Source of the DNA: Bacteroidetes bacterium 43-16
GTDB lineage: Bacteria; Bacteroidota; Bacteroidia; Chitinophagales; Chitinophagaceae
Length of the DNA: 64,000 nucleotides
Direction of reading: 5' to 3'
Assembly: GCA_001897525.1 (NCBI GenBank)
Contig: MKTB01000002.1
Location: forward strand, 132,196-196,195
Shown here: positions 1 through 9,073 of the stretch, in pieces
How the letters are laid out: the number at the start of each line of letters is the position of its first letter
How positions within the stretch are numbered: position 1 is the first letter of the stretch
Notes under the pieces: model-generated
Seen by the model: only the letters and a program-made list of their open reading frames with translations
Told to the model about the DNA's origin: nothing
The model's database searches: none
Translations under genes and position numbers: made by a program

Positions 1-60
1 ACAGGCTGCAAAAGCACCGTAGGATTGGTCAAATTTGCCGTCAAACTGGGTATCGAATAA
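1..60 (+). CDS. C-terminal end of a probable LuxR-type regulator (partial)
   Basis: The first 19 codons are open and end in TAA at 58-60. The peptide ends with a K-S-T-V-G-L-V-K-F-A-V-K-L-G-I-E stretch. This resembles the recognition and last helices of a LuxR-type HTH as found at the C-terminus of Bacteroidota response regulators. That resemblance is from memory and the fragment is very short. The rest of the gene lies outside the window. Positions 61-212 between this stop and the next gene hold no feature I can support. Confidence 0.5.
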   Translation, partial: TGCKSTVGLVKFAVKLGIE

Positions 61-212
61 GATCCGTCAAGGCCCGGTTTACCAGGCATACACACAATTT
101 TCACACTGCAAACAAAAACAGCCTGATCTTTTTGCTTAATTTAGTGCTCCTGAATAAACCCGGGAATGAATGACATTCAAAAATAAACCGGAGCTAAAAG
201 ACAGATGATACC

Positions 213-977
213 ATGTCCATAACCACACAAGCAGAATTAAGCGGTATGCAGGAAGCCGGCAAAGCCGTTGCCCATACCTTAAGAGCAATGATCAACTATG
301 CGCAACCGGGCATGAGCACCCTCGAACTGGATGAGTTTGGGGCAAAATGCTTAGCAGGTTTCGGTGCCCGTTCTGCACCTTACCTGACCTATAAATTCCC
401 GGGATGGACCTGCATCAGCGTAGGCAAAGAGTTCTGCCACGGCATCCCTTCCGGCAAAAGAATATTACAGGAAGGCGACCTGATCAATATTGACGTTTCC
501 GCAGAGCTGAATGGCTTCTGGGCAGACAATGGAGCTTCATTTATTCTAGGAGAAGATATACACCGGCATCAGCAATTAGTCAATGCTTCAAAAGAGATCT
601 TAAGAAAAGCCATCAGCGAGATCAAAGGCGGTGTCAAGATCGCGGATATCGGTCACCTGATGGAAACAGCCGCCAAAAAGAGTGGCTACAGAGTCATTAA
701 AAACCTGGGTGGTCATGGTATTGGCAGAAGCCTGCACGAGCAGCCAGAAGAATTATTGAATTATAAAAACCGCTTCGATAACAGGAGATTCAGGAAAGAT
801 TCAGTGGTTGCCATCGAAACTTTTATCGCTACAGATTCCAGCCTTGCCGTAGAACTGAGAGACGGATGGACCATGGTAGGTAACCGGGGCGGCTATATGG
901 CCCAGCATGAGCATACCATTGTGATCACAGACGGTGCGCCCATCATCCTTACCGCAGACAATGAGATATTCAATTAG
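213..977 (+). CDS. map: type I methionine aminopeptidase
   Basis: Cytosolic metalloprotease that removes the initiator methionine from new proteins. The five metal ligands of the pita-bread fold are visible: D94 and D105 (NIDV...WADN), H168 (GGHGIG), E202 (AIET) and E233 (HEHT). The substrate-pocket CHGIPSG motif lies near residue 76. At 254 residues it has the usual length of a bacterial type Ia enzyme without an N-terminal extension. It stands alone, not in a ribosomal-protein cluster, so it may be a second copy; the window cannot tell. It is convergent with the efflux operon and separated from it by a hairpin at 1021-1046. Confidence 0.93.
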   Translation: MSITTQAELSGMQEAGKAVAHTLRAMINYAQPGMSTLELDEFGAKCLAGFGARSAPYLTYKFPGWTCISVGKEFCHGIPSGKRILQEGDLINIDVSAELNGFWADNGASFILGEDIHRHQQLVNASKEILRKAISEIKGGVKIADIGHLMETAAKKSGYRVIKNLGGHGIGRSLHEQPEELLNYKNRFDNRRFRKDSVVAIETFIATDSSLAVELRDGWTMVGNRGGYMAQHEHTIVITDGAPIILTADNEIFN

Positions 978-1020
978 CCCATTGCTTCAAAACAATTCAG
1001 AGATATAGCATACATACAAA

Positions 1021-1046
1021 ATAAGGGAGCATAGGAGCTCCCTTAT
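1021..1046. terminator. hairpin between convergent genes
   Basis: A perfect 10-bp inverted repeat (1021-1030 and 1037-1046, loop 1031-1036) sits in the 96-bp gap between the converging map and efflux genes. The stem is AT-rich at its base and GC-rich at its top. The T-tract is poor on both sides, so termination efficiency is uncertain. The position suggests a shared bidirectional terminator. Confidence 0.6.
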
Positions 1047-1073
1047 CTATTCTATATACATACCACATTCCTC

Positions 1074-2237
1074 TTATTCTTCGGCCTTATTCTTAATGGC
1101 CATGAGCAGGCTGTAAGCCCCATAAGCCACGATCTGTTTATCTTTCAGGAAACCTGCATGTTCAACAACCGTAAAGCCATCAGCACTCGTTCCGCTGCGG
1201 ACTTCATGCATTTTAAAAAGGTTCTGCCCCAGGGCTTCAAAAACATAAGATTTACCTTCATAAGCCACCACTGCAGAGTCCGGCAATACCTCGGCATCAT
1301 AGCGCAGTATATCAAGATCCGCATTGATGTACATCCCGTTCATCAGTTCGGGTGCAGGCTGCTCCAGTTTCGCGATTATAGAGGCGGCACCATCGGCATC
1401 TATACCCGGTACAATACTAACGACCTTAGCCGCATATTTTTTATCCGGCCCCTGGTTGGTATAAGCCTGTAACAATTGCCCGATCCCGATGCCCGAAATA
1501 TCATTTTCAAATACCTTCAGGTTAATGAGCAATCCCTTAGGATCGATCAGTTCAAAAATAGGATCAGAAGGTGCAATATATTGTCCCGTTTTTACAAATA
1601 CCTTACTGACGATACCGCTGAAAGGTGCATAAATATTTATGCTCCGCACCATATGATGCGCACTCACCGCAGCAGGATCAATATGGATCAATTTCAATTT
1701 CTCCTCCAGCGCCTTCAGGGTAGCCAGTAAAGTTTTATAATCAGCTTCCGCTATTTGCAGCTCTTTATCGCTGCTGGCCTTGTTTTCATTCAACTGGCGC
1801 TGGCGCTCATAATTAAGCCTGGCCGCTACAATCTGCGCTTTACTCACCAGGTAATCCTGTTGTAGCTGGATGAAACTATGGTCCTCTATCCGCGCCAGGG
1901 CATGGCCCTTGCTGAACTTAGTGCCCGGCAAAACTTGTATAGCAGTAATATGCCCGCCGATCATAGCCGACAAAGCGCTGATATGAGAAGGCGCAATATC
2001 CACTTTCCCGTTCAGCTTCACCCGCTGCTCCATCGCCCTGTTTTGCAGGCTGCCTATCTTTAACCCGATAAGCCTGACCTGTTCTGCACTTAAACGGATC
2101 AGATCTTCTTCCGATTGTTCTTTTACTTGTTCTTTGCCCGGCTTATCCGCACTTTTATCTTTATTGGTACCGCAGGCACCTGCAAGCAGGGAAAACGCAG
2201 CTATGCAGGAGATCAGCACTATTCTATAATGGATCAT
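1074..2237 (-). CDS. RND efflux periplasmic adaptor (CzcB/CusB type lipoprotein)
   Basis: Membrane-fusion protein that bridges an inner-membrane RND pump and an outer-membrane channel. The N-terminus is a lipoprotein signal with a lipobox ending at C22 (LLAGAC). A charged linker follows, then a split lipoyl/barrel-sandwich domain around residues 85-215 separated by an alpha-helical hairpin (about 125-190). Beta-barrel and membrane-proximal domains follow. It starts 8 bp after the stop of the pump gene 2245-6573, so the two are co-transcribed. Metal specificity cannot be read from the sequence; no N-terminal Met-rich copper motif is obvious. A paralogue lies at 59133-60299. Confidence 0.9.
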   Translation of the reverse strand: MIHYRIVLISCIAAFSLLAGACGTNKDKSADKPGKEQVKEQSEEDLIRLSAEQVRLIGLKIGSLQNRAMEQRVKLNGKVDIAPSHISALSAMIGGHITAIQVLPGTKFSKGHALARIEDHSFIQLQQDYLVSKAQIVAARLNYERQRQLNENKASSDKELQIAEADYKTLLATLKALEEKLKLIHIDPAAVSAHHMVRSINIYAPFSGIVSKVFVKTGQYIAPSDPIFELIDPKGLLINLKVFENDISGIGIGQLLQAYTNQGPDKKYAAKVVSIVPGIDADGAASIIAKLEQPAPELMNGMYINADLDILRYDAEVLPDSAVVAYEGKSYVFEALGQNLFKMHEVRSGTSADGFTVVEHAGFLKDKQIVAYGAYSLLMAIKNKAEE

Positions 2238-2244
2238 TGTATGT

Positions 2245-5200
2245 TTATTTTGTATGTAAATAATTGATTTGTGCCACTAATACATTTAACTGTTCCAGCG
2301 CATCAGTGTAGTCGGCCTGTACCTTGATCGACTGGTTTACTAAAACCACCCAGTCGAGGTAATTGATATCCCCGGCAACATACTTTTCTTCTGCCGTGCT
2401 TAAGATCTTTTGTGCATAAGGTAATTGCCGCTCCTCATAATTACGGACCAGCAGCAATTGATTGCGGTAAGCACTGTTCACCTGCTGCACAACACTGTTC
2501 ATCTGGGCCTGTTTTAATGCCAGCTCATTGGCAGCAATGCCGGCCTGCTGCCGGGCCGCTTTCACCGAGGCCACCTGTGCCCGGTTAAAGACCGGGATGC
2601 CAATACCCAATTGCACCGAGTTAAACCGTTGCGTGCCCAGGTTCTTCATCGTCTTATTTTCATAAGCCAGGGAGATATCCGGCAAAAGCTTACTCCTTTC
2701 ATACTTCACCAGGGACTCCTGGATGCGCAGCTGGTCTGCCAGCAACTGAACTTCAGGATGCTGCCCCTCCATACCCGGTTCTGCAGCAGGATCAGGAGCA
2801 AGTTTAGGACTGGCAGCAACCGGGATCAAAGCTTCATCCGTCTGCAACAGGAATTGCAATTGCAGGCCCGCCACTTCAATAGCATTCGCGATAGCATTTA
2901 GCTGGAGCCGTATCTGCTCCATCTGGATCTCTGCCGTACTTTGCTCCAAAAGGTCTGCAGCGCCACGGTTTAGTTTCAATGCAGCCTTTTGGGCAAAACT
3001 GGTATAAATACTATCAGAGTATTGCAGCAACTTCTTCTTCTCCTGCAGCACCAATACCCGGTAAAATACCTCGGAGACCTTTTGCTTCAAGCCTGCGATC
3101 ACCAATTCTTTTCCCGATAAGGCATAATGCCATTCTTGTAGTAATACCTCTTTCCTTCTTTTGTATACCGTCGGGAAATTCATCCGCTGCCCTATGCTGA
3201 AACTGTTATCATTTTCAATCCCCTCCGTTTGCCCGTACACCGCACTTAATTCCGCCTGCGGCATTTGCCAGGCCGTTTTACCCAACTGTTCGGCATACTT
3301 TGCTTTAAGTTCAGCGCTTATCACACTTTTATGCTGCGATACAGCCCTTTCAAAAGCCTTTTCCAAAGTGAGCGGTTGCTGCGCATATATGCCCGGTATG
3401 CTTGCACCTGACAGGAAAAACAAGGCTATGACTTTCTTGTTTCTTTTGAGATTTGGTGCTTTGATGTGTTCAAACAATATGTACAGGATTGGCAAAACAA
3501 AAAGCGTAAGAAAAGTGGCCAGCATCAGTCCGCCGATAACAACCGTTGCCAATGGCCTTTGCACCTCAGCACCAGAGCCATTGCTGATGGCCATAGGCAA
3601 GAAGCCCAGCGAGGCCACAAAAGCAGTCATCAGTACCGGGCGAAGGCGCATACGTGTGCCTTTAAGCACAATCCTCGTAGTATTATGAATGCCCCGCTGC
3701 TTCAGGCGATTGAACTCCGCGATCAGCACGATACCATTCAGTACAGCCACACCAAAGAGCGCAATAAAGCCGATACCGGCACTGATGCTGAAAGGCATCC
3801 CACGCAGGGCGAGGAAATAGATGCCGCCAATAGCCGATAAAGGGATCGCGGTATAGATCAGCAGGCTGTGCTTGACAGAGCCGAATGCAAAAAACAGGAG
3901 CAAGAAAATAAGCGCCAGCGAAACCGGCACCGCTATGCCCAGCCGGGATTTAGCCTGGTTCAGGTTTTCAAAAGCTCCTCCATAACTGATGGAATAGCCG
4001 GCAGGCAGCTTAAGCTGCTGCCCCACCTTAGCCTGCACCTCCTCCACGATACCCTGCACATCTCTTCCTCTTACATTAAACCCGACAACGATCCTTCGCC
4101 TTGTGTCTTCACGTTGGATCTGGTTAGGGCTGCTTTTCAATTCAATATCGGCCAGTTGCTGCAGGGGAACCTGCTGCCCCTTAGCTCCCGGTATAAGCAG
4201 GTTCCTGATCTGTTCCATATCCTGCTTCTGCTCCTGATCCATTCTTACCACTATATCAAAGCGACGTTCCCCTTCATACACCAGTCCCGTACTCTGGCCT
4301 GCAAATGCCATGTTCACGATACGGTTAGCCTCTTCGATGCCAATACCATACCTGGCCAGGGCAGCCCTGTCAAAATCGATCACCAGTTGCGGTGCGCCTA
4401 CCACCGGCTCTATATACAGGTCCTGAGCGCCTTTTACAGTATGCACGATACCGCCAAGCTGCTCTGCAAATCCTGCCAGGCTATCCAGGTCTTCACCATA
4501 GATCTTGCACACCACATCCTGGCGTGCTCCCGTCATCAGTTCATTAAACCGCATCTGTACCGGGAATTGGAAACCCGTGGTCAGGCCCGGGATCACTTTT
4601 AAAGAAGTGCTCATTTTTTCTGCCAGCTCCGGGAAGCTGCGGGCAGAAGTCCATTCCGACTTGGGCTTGAGCACAATGATCATATCTCCGGCATCCATAG
4701 GCATAGGCTCTGTAGGTATCTCCGCACTCCCGATCTTAGTCACCACCTTTTCCACCTCCGGGTATTTATCCAGGAGGATTGATGCGGCCTGGTTGGTCAC
4801 CTCTATGGTTTTATTGATATTACTTCCTTGTAAAATGCGCATCTCCACCGCAAAATCGCCCTCTTCCAAAGTGGGGATAAACTCACCCCCCAGCTTTGTC
4901 AAAACGAAGACTGCGCCCAGGAACAGCACGATGACGGTAGCAATAACTATTTTACGGAATTTAAGTGCTCTTATCAGGTATTGCTGGTGGATACGCTCCA
5001 CCTTCGCCATCACCCGGTCAGATATATTTGCCTTGGCTTTCTTTTTCCTGCTGAGCAGGAGTGCACTCATCATAGGGACATAGGTAAGCGAAAGTATAAA
5101 CGCACCGATCAAGGCAAAGGCCACCGTTTGTGCCATAGGCTTAAACATTTTTCCTTCAATACCCTGCAAAGACAAAATAGGCAGGTAGACGATCAGGATA

Positions 5201-6573
5201 ATGATCTGTCCGAACACAGCACTGCTGGCCATCTTCGTAGCAGAGCCCGAGACTTCTTTATCCATCTCTTTTTTACTTAAACTATTGTTGATGCCGAAGC
5301 TTTTGCGATGGGCCAATTGATGCAAGACGGCTTCCACAATGATCACCGCACCATCCACGATAAGCCCGAAATCTAAAGCCCCGAGGCTCATCAGGTTGCC
5401 CCCCACCCCGGTAAGGTTCATCATGATGATGGCAAAGAGCATGGCCAGCGGGATCACAGAAGCCACCAGGAGACCGGCCCTGAGATTGCCTAAAAACACG
5501 ACGAGTATAAACACCACGATCAGCGCACCTTCCAGCAGGTTGGTCTTCACCGTGCTGATGGTATTACTCACCATCTTGGCCCGGTCCAGGAAAGGCTCGA
5601 TCACCACACCTTCCGGCAGGGATTGCTCTATTTCAGCAAGGCGCTCTTTAATGTTAGCAATGACCTCATTGGCATTCTCTCCCTTCAACATTAATACGAT
5701 GGCCCCGGAGACTTCCCCGGTATTATTGTAGGTCATCGCACCATAACGGGTCGCATAGCCTATGCTCACCTCAGCCACGTCTTTAATCATAACCGGCACC
5801 CCGTCTCCGGTGTTCGTTACCGGGATATGCCGTATGTCTTCCAGGTTACCGATCAGGCCTTCACTGCGAATGAAGAGCACGGTCTCTTGCTTTTCTATAT
5901 AAGCCCCACCCGTATTCTGGTTATTCCGATCTAAAGCATCAAATACCTGTTTGATGCTGATATTATAGGCATGCAGCCGATTGGGGTTTATGGCCACTTC
6001 ATATTGCTTCAGCTTGCCGCCAAAGCTGCTCACCTCTGCTACACCCTTAGTCCCTAATAACTGCCGTCTTACGGTCCAGTCCTGTATCGTGCGTAATTCC
6101 GTTTCACTGTATTTGTTTTCATATCCCTTTTTCGCACGTACGACATACTGAAATATTTCGCCCAAACCTGTAGAGATCGGGCCCAGTTCCGGCGTACCAA
6201 TACCTTCGGGGATCTGCTCCTTTACCTGTTGTAAGCGTTCGAACACCTGCTGCCGTGCCCAATACACATCGGTGGCATCATTAAACACTATAGTCACGAG
6301 CGAAAGACCGAAACGGGAAAAGCTCCTCATTTCTGTGATGCCTTTAATATTACCTGCAGCCTGCTCTATAGGGAAAGTAACCAGGCGCTCTATATCTGCG
6401 GCACCATAAGAGGGCGCTACCGTGATCACCTGCACCTGGTTATTGGTAATATCCGGCTGGGCATCGATAGGTAATCTGCCCGCTTCGTAAATACCATAGA
6501 TCACTAAGCCCAATGTAAAAAGGGCAATGATGAGTTTATTCTTTACAGAAAACTCAATAATTTTATGCAACAT
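2245..6573 (-). CDS. CusA/CzcA-family RND metal pump fused to a TolC-family outer-membrane factor
   Basis: Residues 1 to about 1035 form a heavy-metal RND proton antiporter. TM1 lies near residue 15. A DFG-x3-DGA-x3-VE motif in TM4 around residues 399-413 carries the proton-relay acidic residues of the HME class. Two large periplasmic loops and a second TM bundle follow. At about 1050 a basic, hydrophobic stretch ending IYAQQ looks like an internal signal peptide. The remaining ~385 residues are an OEP/CzcC-like channel protomer. Ordinary CzcA is about 1,040 residues, so the 1,442 length reflects the fusion. It forms an operon with the adaptor downstream and perhaps the small protein upstream. 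Exact substrate (Cu/Ag or Co/Zn/Cd) is not determined. Confidence 0.92.
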   Translation of the reverse strand: MLHKIIEFSVKNKLIIALFTLGLVIYGIYEAGRLPIDAQPDITNNQVQVITVAPSYGAADIERLVTFPIEQAAGNIKGITEMRSFSRFGLSLVTIVFNDATDVYWARQQVFERLQQVKEQIPEGIGTPELGPISTGLGEIFQYVVRAKKGYENKYSETELRTIQDWTVRRQLLGTKGVAEVSSFGGKLKQYEVAINPNRLHAYNISIKQVFDALDRNNQNTGGAYIEKQETVLFIRSEGLIGNLEDIRHIPVTNTGDGVPVMIKDVAEVSIGYATRYGAMTYNNTGEVSGAIVLMLKGENANEVIANIKERLAEIEQSLPEGVVIEPFLDRAKMVSNTISTVKTNLLEGALIVVFILVVFLGNLRAGLLVASVIPLAMLFAIIMMNLTGVGGNLMSLGALDFGLIVDGAVIIVEAVLHQLAHRKSFGINNSLSKKEMDKEVSGSATKMASSAVFGQIIILIVYLPILSLQGIEGKMFKPMAQTVAFALIGAFILSLTYVPMMSALLLSRKKKAKANISDRVMAKVERIHQQYLIRALKFRKIVIATVIVLFLGAVFVLTKLGGEFIPTLEEGDFAVEMRILQGSNINKTIEVTNQAASILLDKYPEVEKVVTKIGSAEIPTEPMPMDAGDMIIVLKPKSEWTSARSFPELAEKMSTSLKVIPGLTTGFQFPVQMRFNELMTGARQDVVCKIYGEDLDSLAGFAEQLGGIVHTVKGAQDLYIEPVVGAPQLVIDFDRAALARYGIGIEEANRIVNMAFAGQSTGLVYEGERRFDIVVRMDQEQKQDMEQIRNLLIPGAKGQQVPLQQLADIELKSSPNQIQREDTRRRIVVGFNVRGRDVQGIVEEVQAKVGQQLKLPAGYSISYGGAFENLNQAKSRLGIAVPVSLALIFLLLFFAFGSVKHSLLIYTAIPLSAIGGIYFLALRGMPFSISAGIGFIALFGVAVLNGIVLIAEFNRLKQRGIHNTTRIVLKGTRMRLRPVLMTAFVASLGFLPMAISNGSGAEVQRPLATVVIGGLMLATFLTLFVLPILYILFEHIKAPNLKRNKKVIALFFLSGASIPGIYAQQPLTLEKAFERAVSQHKSVISAELKAKYAEQLGKTAWQMPQAELSAVYGQTEGIENDNSFSIGQRMNFPTVYKRRKEVLLQEWHYALSGKELVIAGLKQKVSEVFYRVLVLQEKKKLLQYSDSIYTSFAQKAALKLNRGAADLLEQSTAEIQMEQIRLQLNAIANAIEVAGLQLQFLLQTDEALIPVAASPKLAPDPAAEPGMEGQHPEVQLLADQLRIQESLVKYERSKLLPDISLAYENKTMKNLGTQRFNSVQLGIGIPVFNRAQVASVKAARQQAGIAANELALKQAQMNSVVQQVNSAYRNQLLLVRNYEERQLPYAQKILSTAEEKYVAGDINYLDWVVLVNQSIKVQADYTDALEQLNVLVAQINYLHTK

Positions 6574-6691
6574 ATAATTTTGCTGATTAGTAAGAGAACA
6601 ATAAAAGCTGCAAAAGAACCCTGACGGATCGTATCAGGACAGTATCCTTACACGATAAGCAGGCAGCTTCATTAAAACAGGTACTTAATAA

Positions 6692-7057
6692 TCAGCAATG
6701 GCGGGGAGGTTGGAATATCCGGTCCAGGTAGTTCTGGATCAGGTTATCTTCATGCCATACGGTAATCGGTTGATCGGTATAATCTTCGATGAGTTGATGC
6801 AGGACTATTTCATGGCGGGAAGGGAGATCACAAACCGCAGCCAGCACAGGAGACAATTGCATAAAAGGCAGCTTCTGATCGGTTTCCCAGTCTTCATCCT
6901 TTTCATGGCCGCCATAATGATGTACTACGAAGTCTACAAAACCTCCATCATATTCTATATAATGCTCCACCAACAAAGGCAATTTCAATAATTCCTGGAA
7001 GCTTGTTGTCGCTAACAGGTATATAATAGAAATCAATATAGTCATCCGCCTTTGCAT
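6692..7057 (-). CDS. small secreted or membrane-anchored protein upstream of the RND pump
   Basis: A 121-residue protein that I do not recognise as a named family. The N-terminus is hydrophobic (ILISIIYLLATTSF) and fits a signal peptide or anchor. The central part is rich in His, Asp and Glu (VVHHYGGHEKDEDWETDQ), which could bind metal. It is on the same strand, 118 bp upstream of the RND pump, and may be the first gene of the operon. An alternative start is Met5 at 7045. From memory, similar short ORFs precede metal RND operons in other Bacteroidota. No function is claimed. Confidence 0.65.
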   Translation of the reverse strand: MQRRMTILISIIYLLATTSFQELLKLPLLVEHYIEYDGGFVDFVVHHYGGHEKDEDWETDQKLPFMQLSPVLAAVCDLPSRHEIVLHQLIEDYTDQPITVWHEDNLIQNYLDRIFQPPRHC

Positions 7058-7400
7058 ACGCGCGGCAAAACTAAGCTAATCAAAGGAATCGAACAATACA
7101 TAGCTATGGGTTCAGCCTGTTAAGTTTTGATGATGTGCACCTGTTTATAATTCCGGCATGAGTTGTATAATAGTTAATATTCTGCTCATTGATCAGAGGT
7201 AACAATGATTTAAAAAAGAAAATTCAGGTGGATTAAACACTATGTATCAGGCCATTAGATATGCAAATCCAGGATAGTACAGCATCCTGGCCGGCTTCAT
7301 ATTTGTTGCTTCCATATAAAATCCTTATATTTACAGATATTCAGCACTCACACTTTTTTTTGGATGTTGTCTCAATCACTTATTCAACAACATCCTATTT
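7058..7400. other. divergent intergenic region
   Basis: 343 bp separate the divergent small efflux-associated gene and the desaturase. It is AT-rich. I found no convincing TAnnTTTG box, inverted repeat or RNA gene. It must hold the promoters of both flanking genes. An overlapping ORF at 7261-7530 is in another frame from the desaturase and looks spurious. Confidence 0.4.
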
Positions 7401-8126
7401 ATGGCTTTATTGCTTTTCTTTATCATACATTGGTATGCTTCTTTGTTTTTTCAATCGGTTTTCCATCATCGTTACGCAGCACATAATCTCTTTACCATGT
7501 CACGCACCTGGGAAAGAATGTTTTATATAGGCTGTTTTATTACGCAGGGTTCCTCTTACATCAGCGCTTATACTTACGGACTCATGCATCGTCTGCACCA
7601 TGCTCATACCGATCAGCCGGAAGATCCGCATTCTCCGCACAATGAGCCGAATCCATTCATGATGATGTGGCTGACCAGGAACAATTATTTCAAACTTTAC
7701 ATAGGGAAGACAGAGGCTGCAGATAAATACAAGAAAAATCTCCCGGAATGGGAAGCTTTCGATAAAATTGCGCACAGTGGTCTTGCACGTCTATTCTGGG
7801 TGATCGTTTATGCGGCCATTTATTATTGGCTGGCGACGGCCTGGTGGCAGTGGTTACTGTTCCCCGTAACGATAGCTATGGGATCTTTCCAGGGCGTTGT
7901 GGTCAATTGGTGGGCACATAAATTCGGTTACGAAAATTATGAAATGACCAATACTTCTAAAAACATTTTGCCGGTAGACCTGGTATTCTGGGGAGAGGCT
8001 TATCACAATAACCATCATAAACATCCGCAACGTCCTAACAATGCAGCCAGGTGGTTTGAATGGGATATGGGCTTCCAGAGTATGCGCCTGATGAATTACC
8101 TGGGCATGATCAAACTTAAAAAATAG
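7401..8126 (+). CDS. membrane fatty-acid (acyl-CoA/acyl-lipid) desaturase
   Basis: Integral-membrane di-iron desaturase that introduces a double bond into saturated acyl chains, likely for membrane fluidity. Three histidine boxes are visible: HHRYAAH near residue 21, HRLHHAH near residue 63 and HNNHH near residue 199. Hydrophobic segments flank them (start, 130-165). The 241-residue length and the start right before the first TM match short Bacteroidota members. Its 3' end faces the cold-shock operon. Adjacency to cold-shock genes fits a cold-adaptation role, but they are on opposite strands and need not be co-regulated. Confidence 0.88.
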   Translation: MALLLFFIIHWYASLFFQSVFHHRYAAHNLFTMSRTWERMFYIGCFITQGSSYISAYTYGLMHRLHHAHTDQPEDPHSPHNEPNPFMMMWLTRNNYFKLYIGKTEAADKYKKNLPEWEAFDKIAHSGLARLFWVIVYAAIYYWLATAWWQWLLFPVTIAMGSFQGVVVNWWAHKFGYENYEMTNTSKNILPVDLVFWGEAYHNNHHKHPQRPNNAARWFEWDMGFQSMRLMNYLGMIKLKK

Positions 8127-8164
8127 TTGGTAAAACTTGTCTGCTAAGTCTTTCCTGTAAAGGA

Positions 8165-8209
8165 TGATAACAAAGTTTGATAAATGTATTTCATCAAACT
8201 TTGTTATCA
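8165..8209 (+). terminator. 17-bp-arm hairpin downstream of the desaturase
   Basis: A perfect inverted repeat with 17-bp arms (8165-8181 and 8193-8209) and an 11-nt loop. The stem is AT-rich and lacks a following T-run, so it may act as an mRNA 3'-end stabiliser instead of a classical intrinsic terminator. Confidence 0.6.
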
Positions 8210-8317
8210 AGAAATAACTCTTTAGGTAAAGGATAAGTTTATCAAGTCATTCGGCTTAGCAAAGAATGAAGAATTTAAAATCCATCAACTCTTTTTTCAG
8301 TACATTACCTAAAAAAT

Positions 8318-8371
8318 TTATCAAACAAAAAAAGCAAAGCTTCATGAAGCTTTGCTTTTTTTGTTTGATAA
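8318..8371. terminator. 54-bp perfect palindrome, bidirectional terminator
   Basis: Arms 8318-8344 and 8345-8371 are exact reverse complements with no spacer. A GC-bearing core (GCAAAGCTTCA/TGAAGCTTTGC) is flanked by seven A and seven T. On either strand this gives a stem followed by a U-run, as in bidirectional intrinsic terminators. It lies between the convergent desaturase and the cold-shock operon, 25 bp from the csp stop. Confidence 0.8.
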
Positions 8372-8395
8372 CTGCGTATATATGATAATATAAAA

Positions 8396-8587
8396 TTAAG
8401 CTAATCTTACATTAACAGCGTTAAGGCCTCTTTTACCTTGCTGTACTTCATAAACTACTTTGTCATTTTCTCTGATCTCGCTTTGTAAACCACTGATGTG
8501 AACGAAAACGTCTTCTGTTCCGTTGTTAGGAGTGATAAATCCGAAACCTTTTGATTCATTAAAGAATTTTACTGTACCTTCTTGCAT
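8396..8587 (-). CDS. cold-shock protein, CspA family
   Basis: A 63-residue single cold-shock domain that binds single-stranded RNA and DNA and melts structure at low temperature. RNP1 (KGFGFI, residues 13-18) and RNP2 (VFVHI, about 27-31) are intact. It is the last gene of a minus-strand run helicase, CSD protein, csp, and ends just before the 54-bp palindrome. The spacer to the upstream gene is 32 bp and very AT-rich. Confidence 0.95.
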   Translation of the reverse strand: MQEGTVKFFNESKGFGFITPNNGTEDVFVHISGLQSEIRENDKVVYEVQQGKRGLNAVNVRLA

Positions 8588-8619
8588 TGTGTTTTTATTT
8601 GATATTGATTAAAAAATTT

Positions 8620-9054
8620 TTATTTTATTTTTCTGACGTTGACAGCTGCGAAACCTTTCGGTGTTTTCTCTTTCTCATAGCTCACCTTGTCTTTTTCAGT
8701 AATCGGTTCTAACATTTTGTTACTGTGTACAAATATAGTCTCTCTGGTTTCATCTTCCGTAATAAAACCGTAAGCTTTATCTGCAAAGAACAAAGATAAT
8801 ACACCTGTGTGTTCTTTTTGTTCTGTAATTGGTGTCGCGCCCAACAATATATCTTTTGAATTTATCTTCTTTCTCTTCTGTTGTTCAGGCGGAACGTCTG
8901 TAAAGTTACCAAACTCATCGAGATAAACCGTCATTTCTTCCAGACTTTTCCCTTTATCGTTATTTACTTTTCTCTCTTCCCTCTTTTCGAGTTTATCTTG
9001 CTTCTTTTTTGCTCTTTTTTGTTGTAATGCTTTCTTATTAAAAGTATCTGCCAT
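8620..9054 (-). CDS. cold-shock-domain protein with basic N-terminal extension
   Basis: 144 residues. The first ~35 are highly charged (K/R/E-rich, KKALQQKRAKKKQDKLEKREER) and probably form a helix. A linker with an EFGNFTDVPPE segment follows. Residues about 80-144 form a degenerate cold-shock fold (YGFITED...TIFVHSNKM). The RNP1 Phe pattern is partly changed (AYGFI for GFGFI). Likely an RNA chaperone or helicase partner. It sits 19 bp after the helicase stop, supporting one transcript. Confidence 0.85.
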   Translation of the reverse strand: MADTFNKKALQQKRAKKKQDKLEKREERKVNNDKGKSLEEMTVYLDEFGNFTDVPPEQQKRKKINSKDILLGATPITEQKEHTGVLSLFFADKAYGFITEDETRETIFVHSNKMLEPITEKDKVSYEKEKTPKGFAAVNVRKIK

Positions 9055-9073
9055 GTATAGTTATGTGTTTTTT

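Noticed and set aside
3161-3688. 175-codon plus-strand ORF inside the RND pump gene
   Set aside because: It is antisense to a well-conserved coding region, has no family pattern, and similar antisense ORFs appear throughout the high-GC3 genes of the window.
7261-7530. 89-codon ORF upstream of and overlapping the desaturase
   Set aside because: It is in a different frame from the His-box-containing desaturase, has no recognisable family and its second half is the shadow of the real gene.
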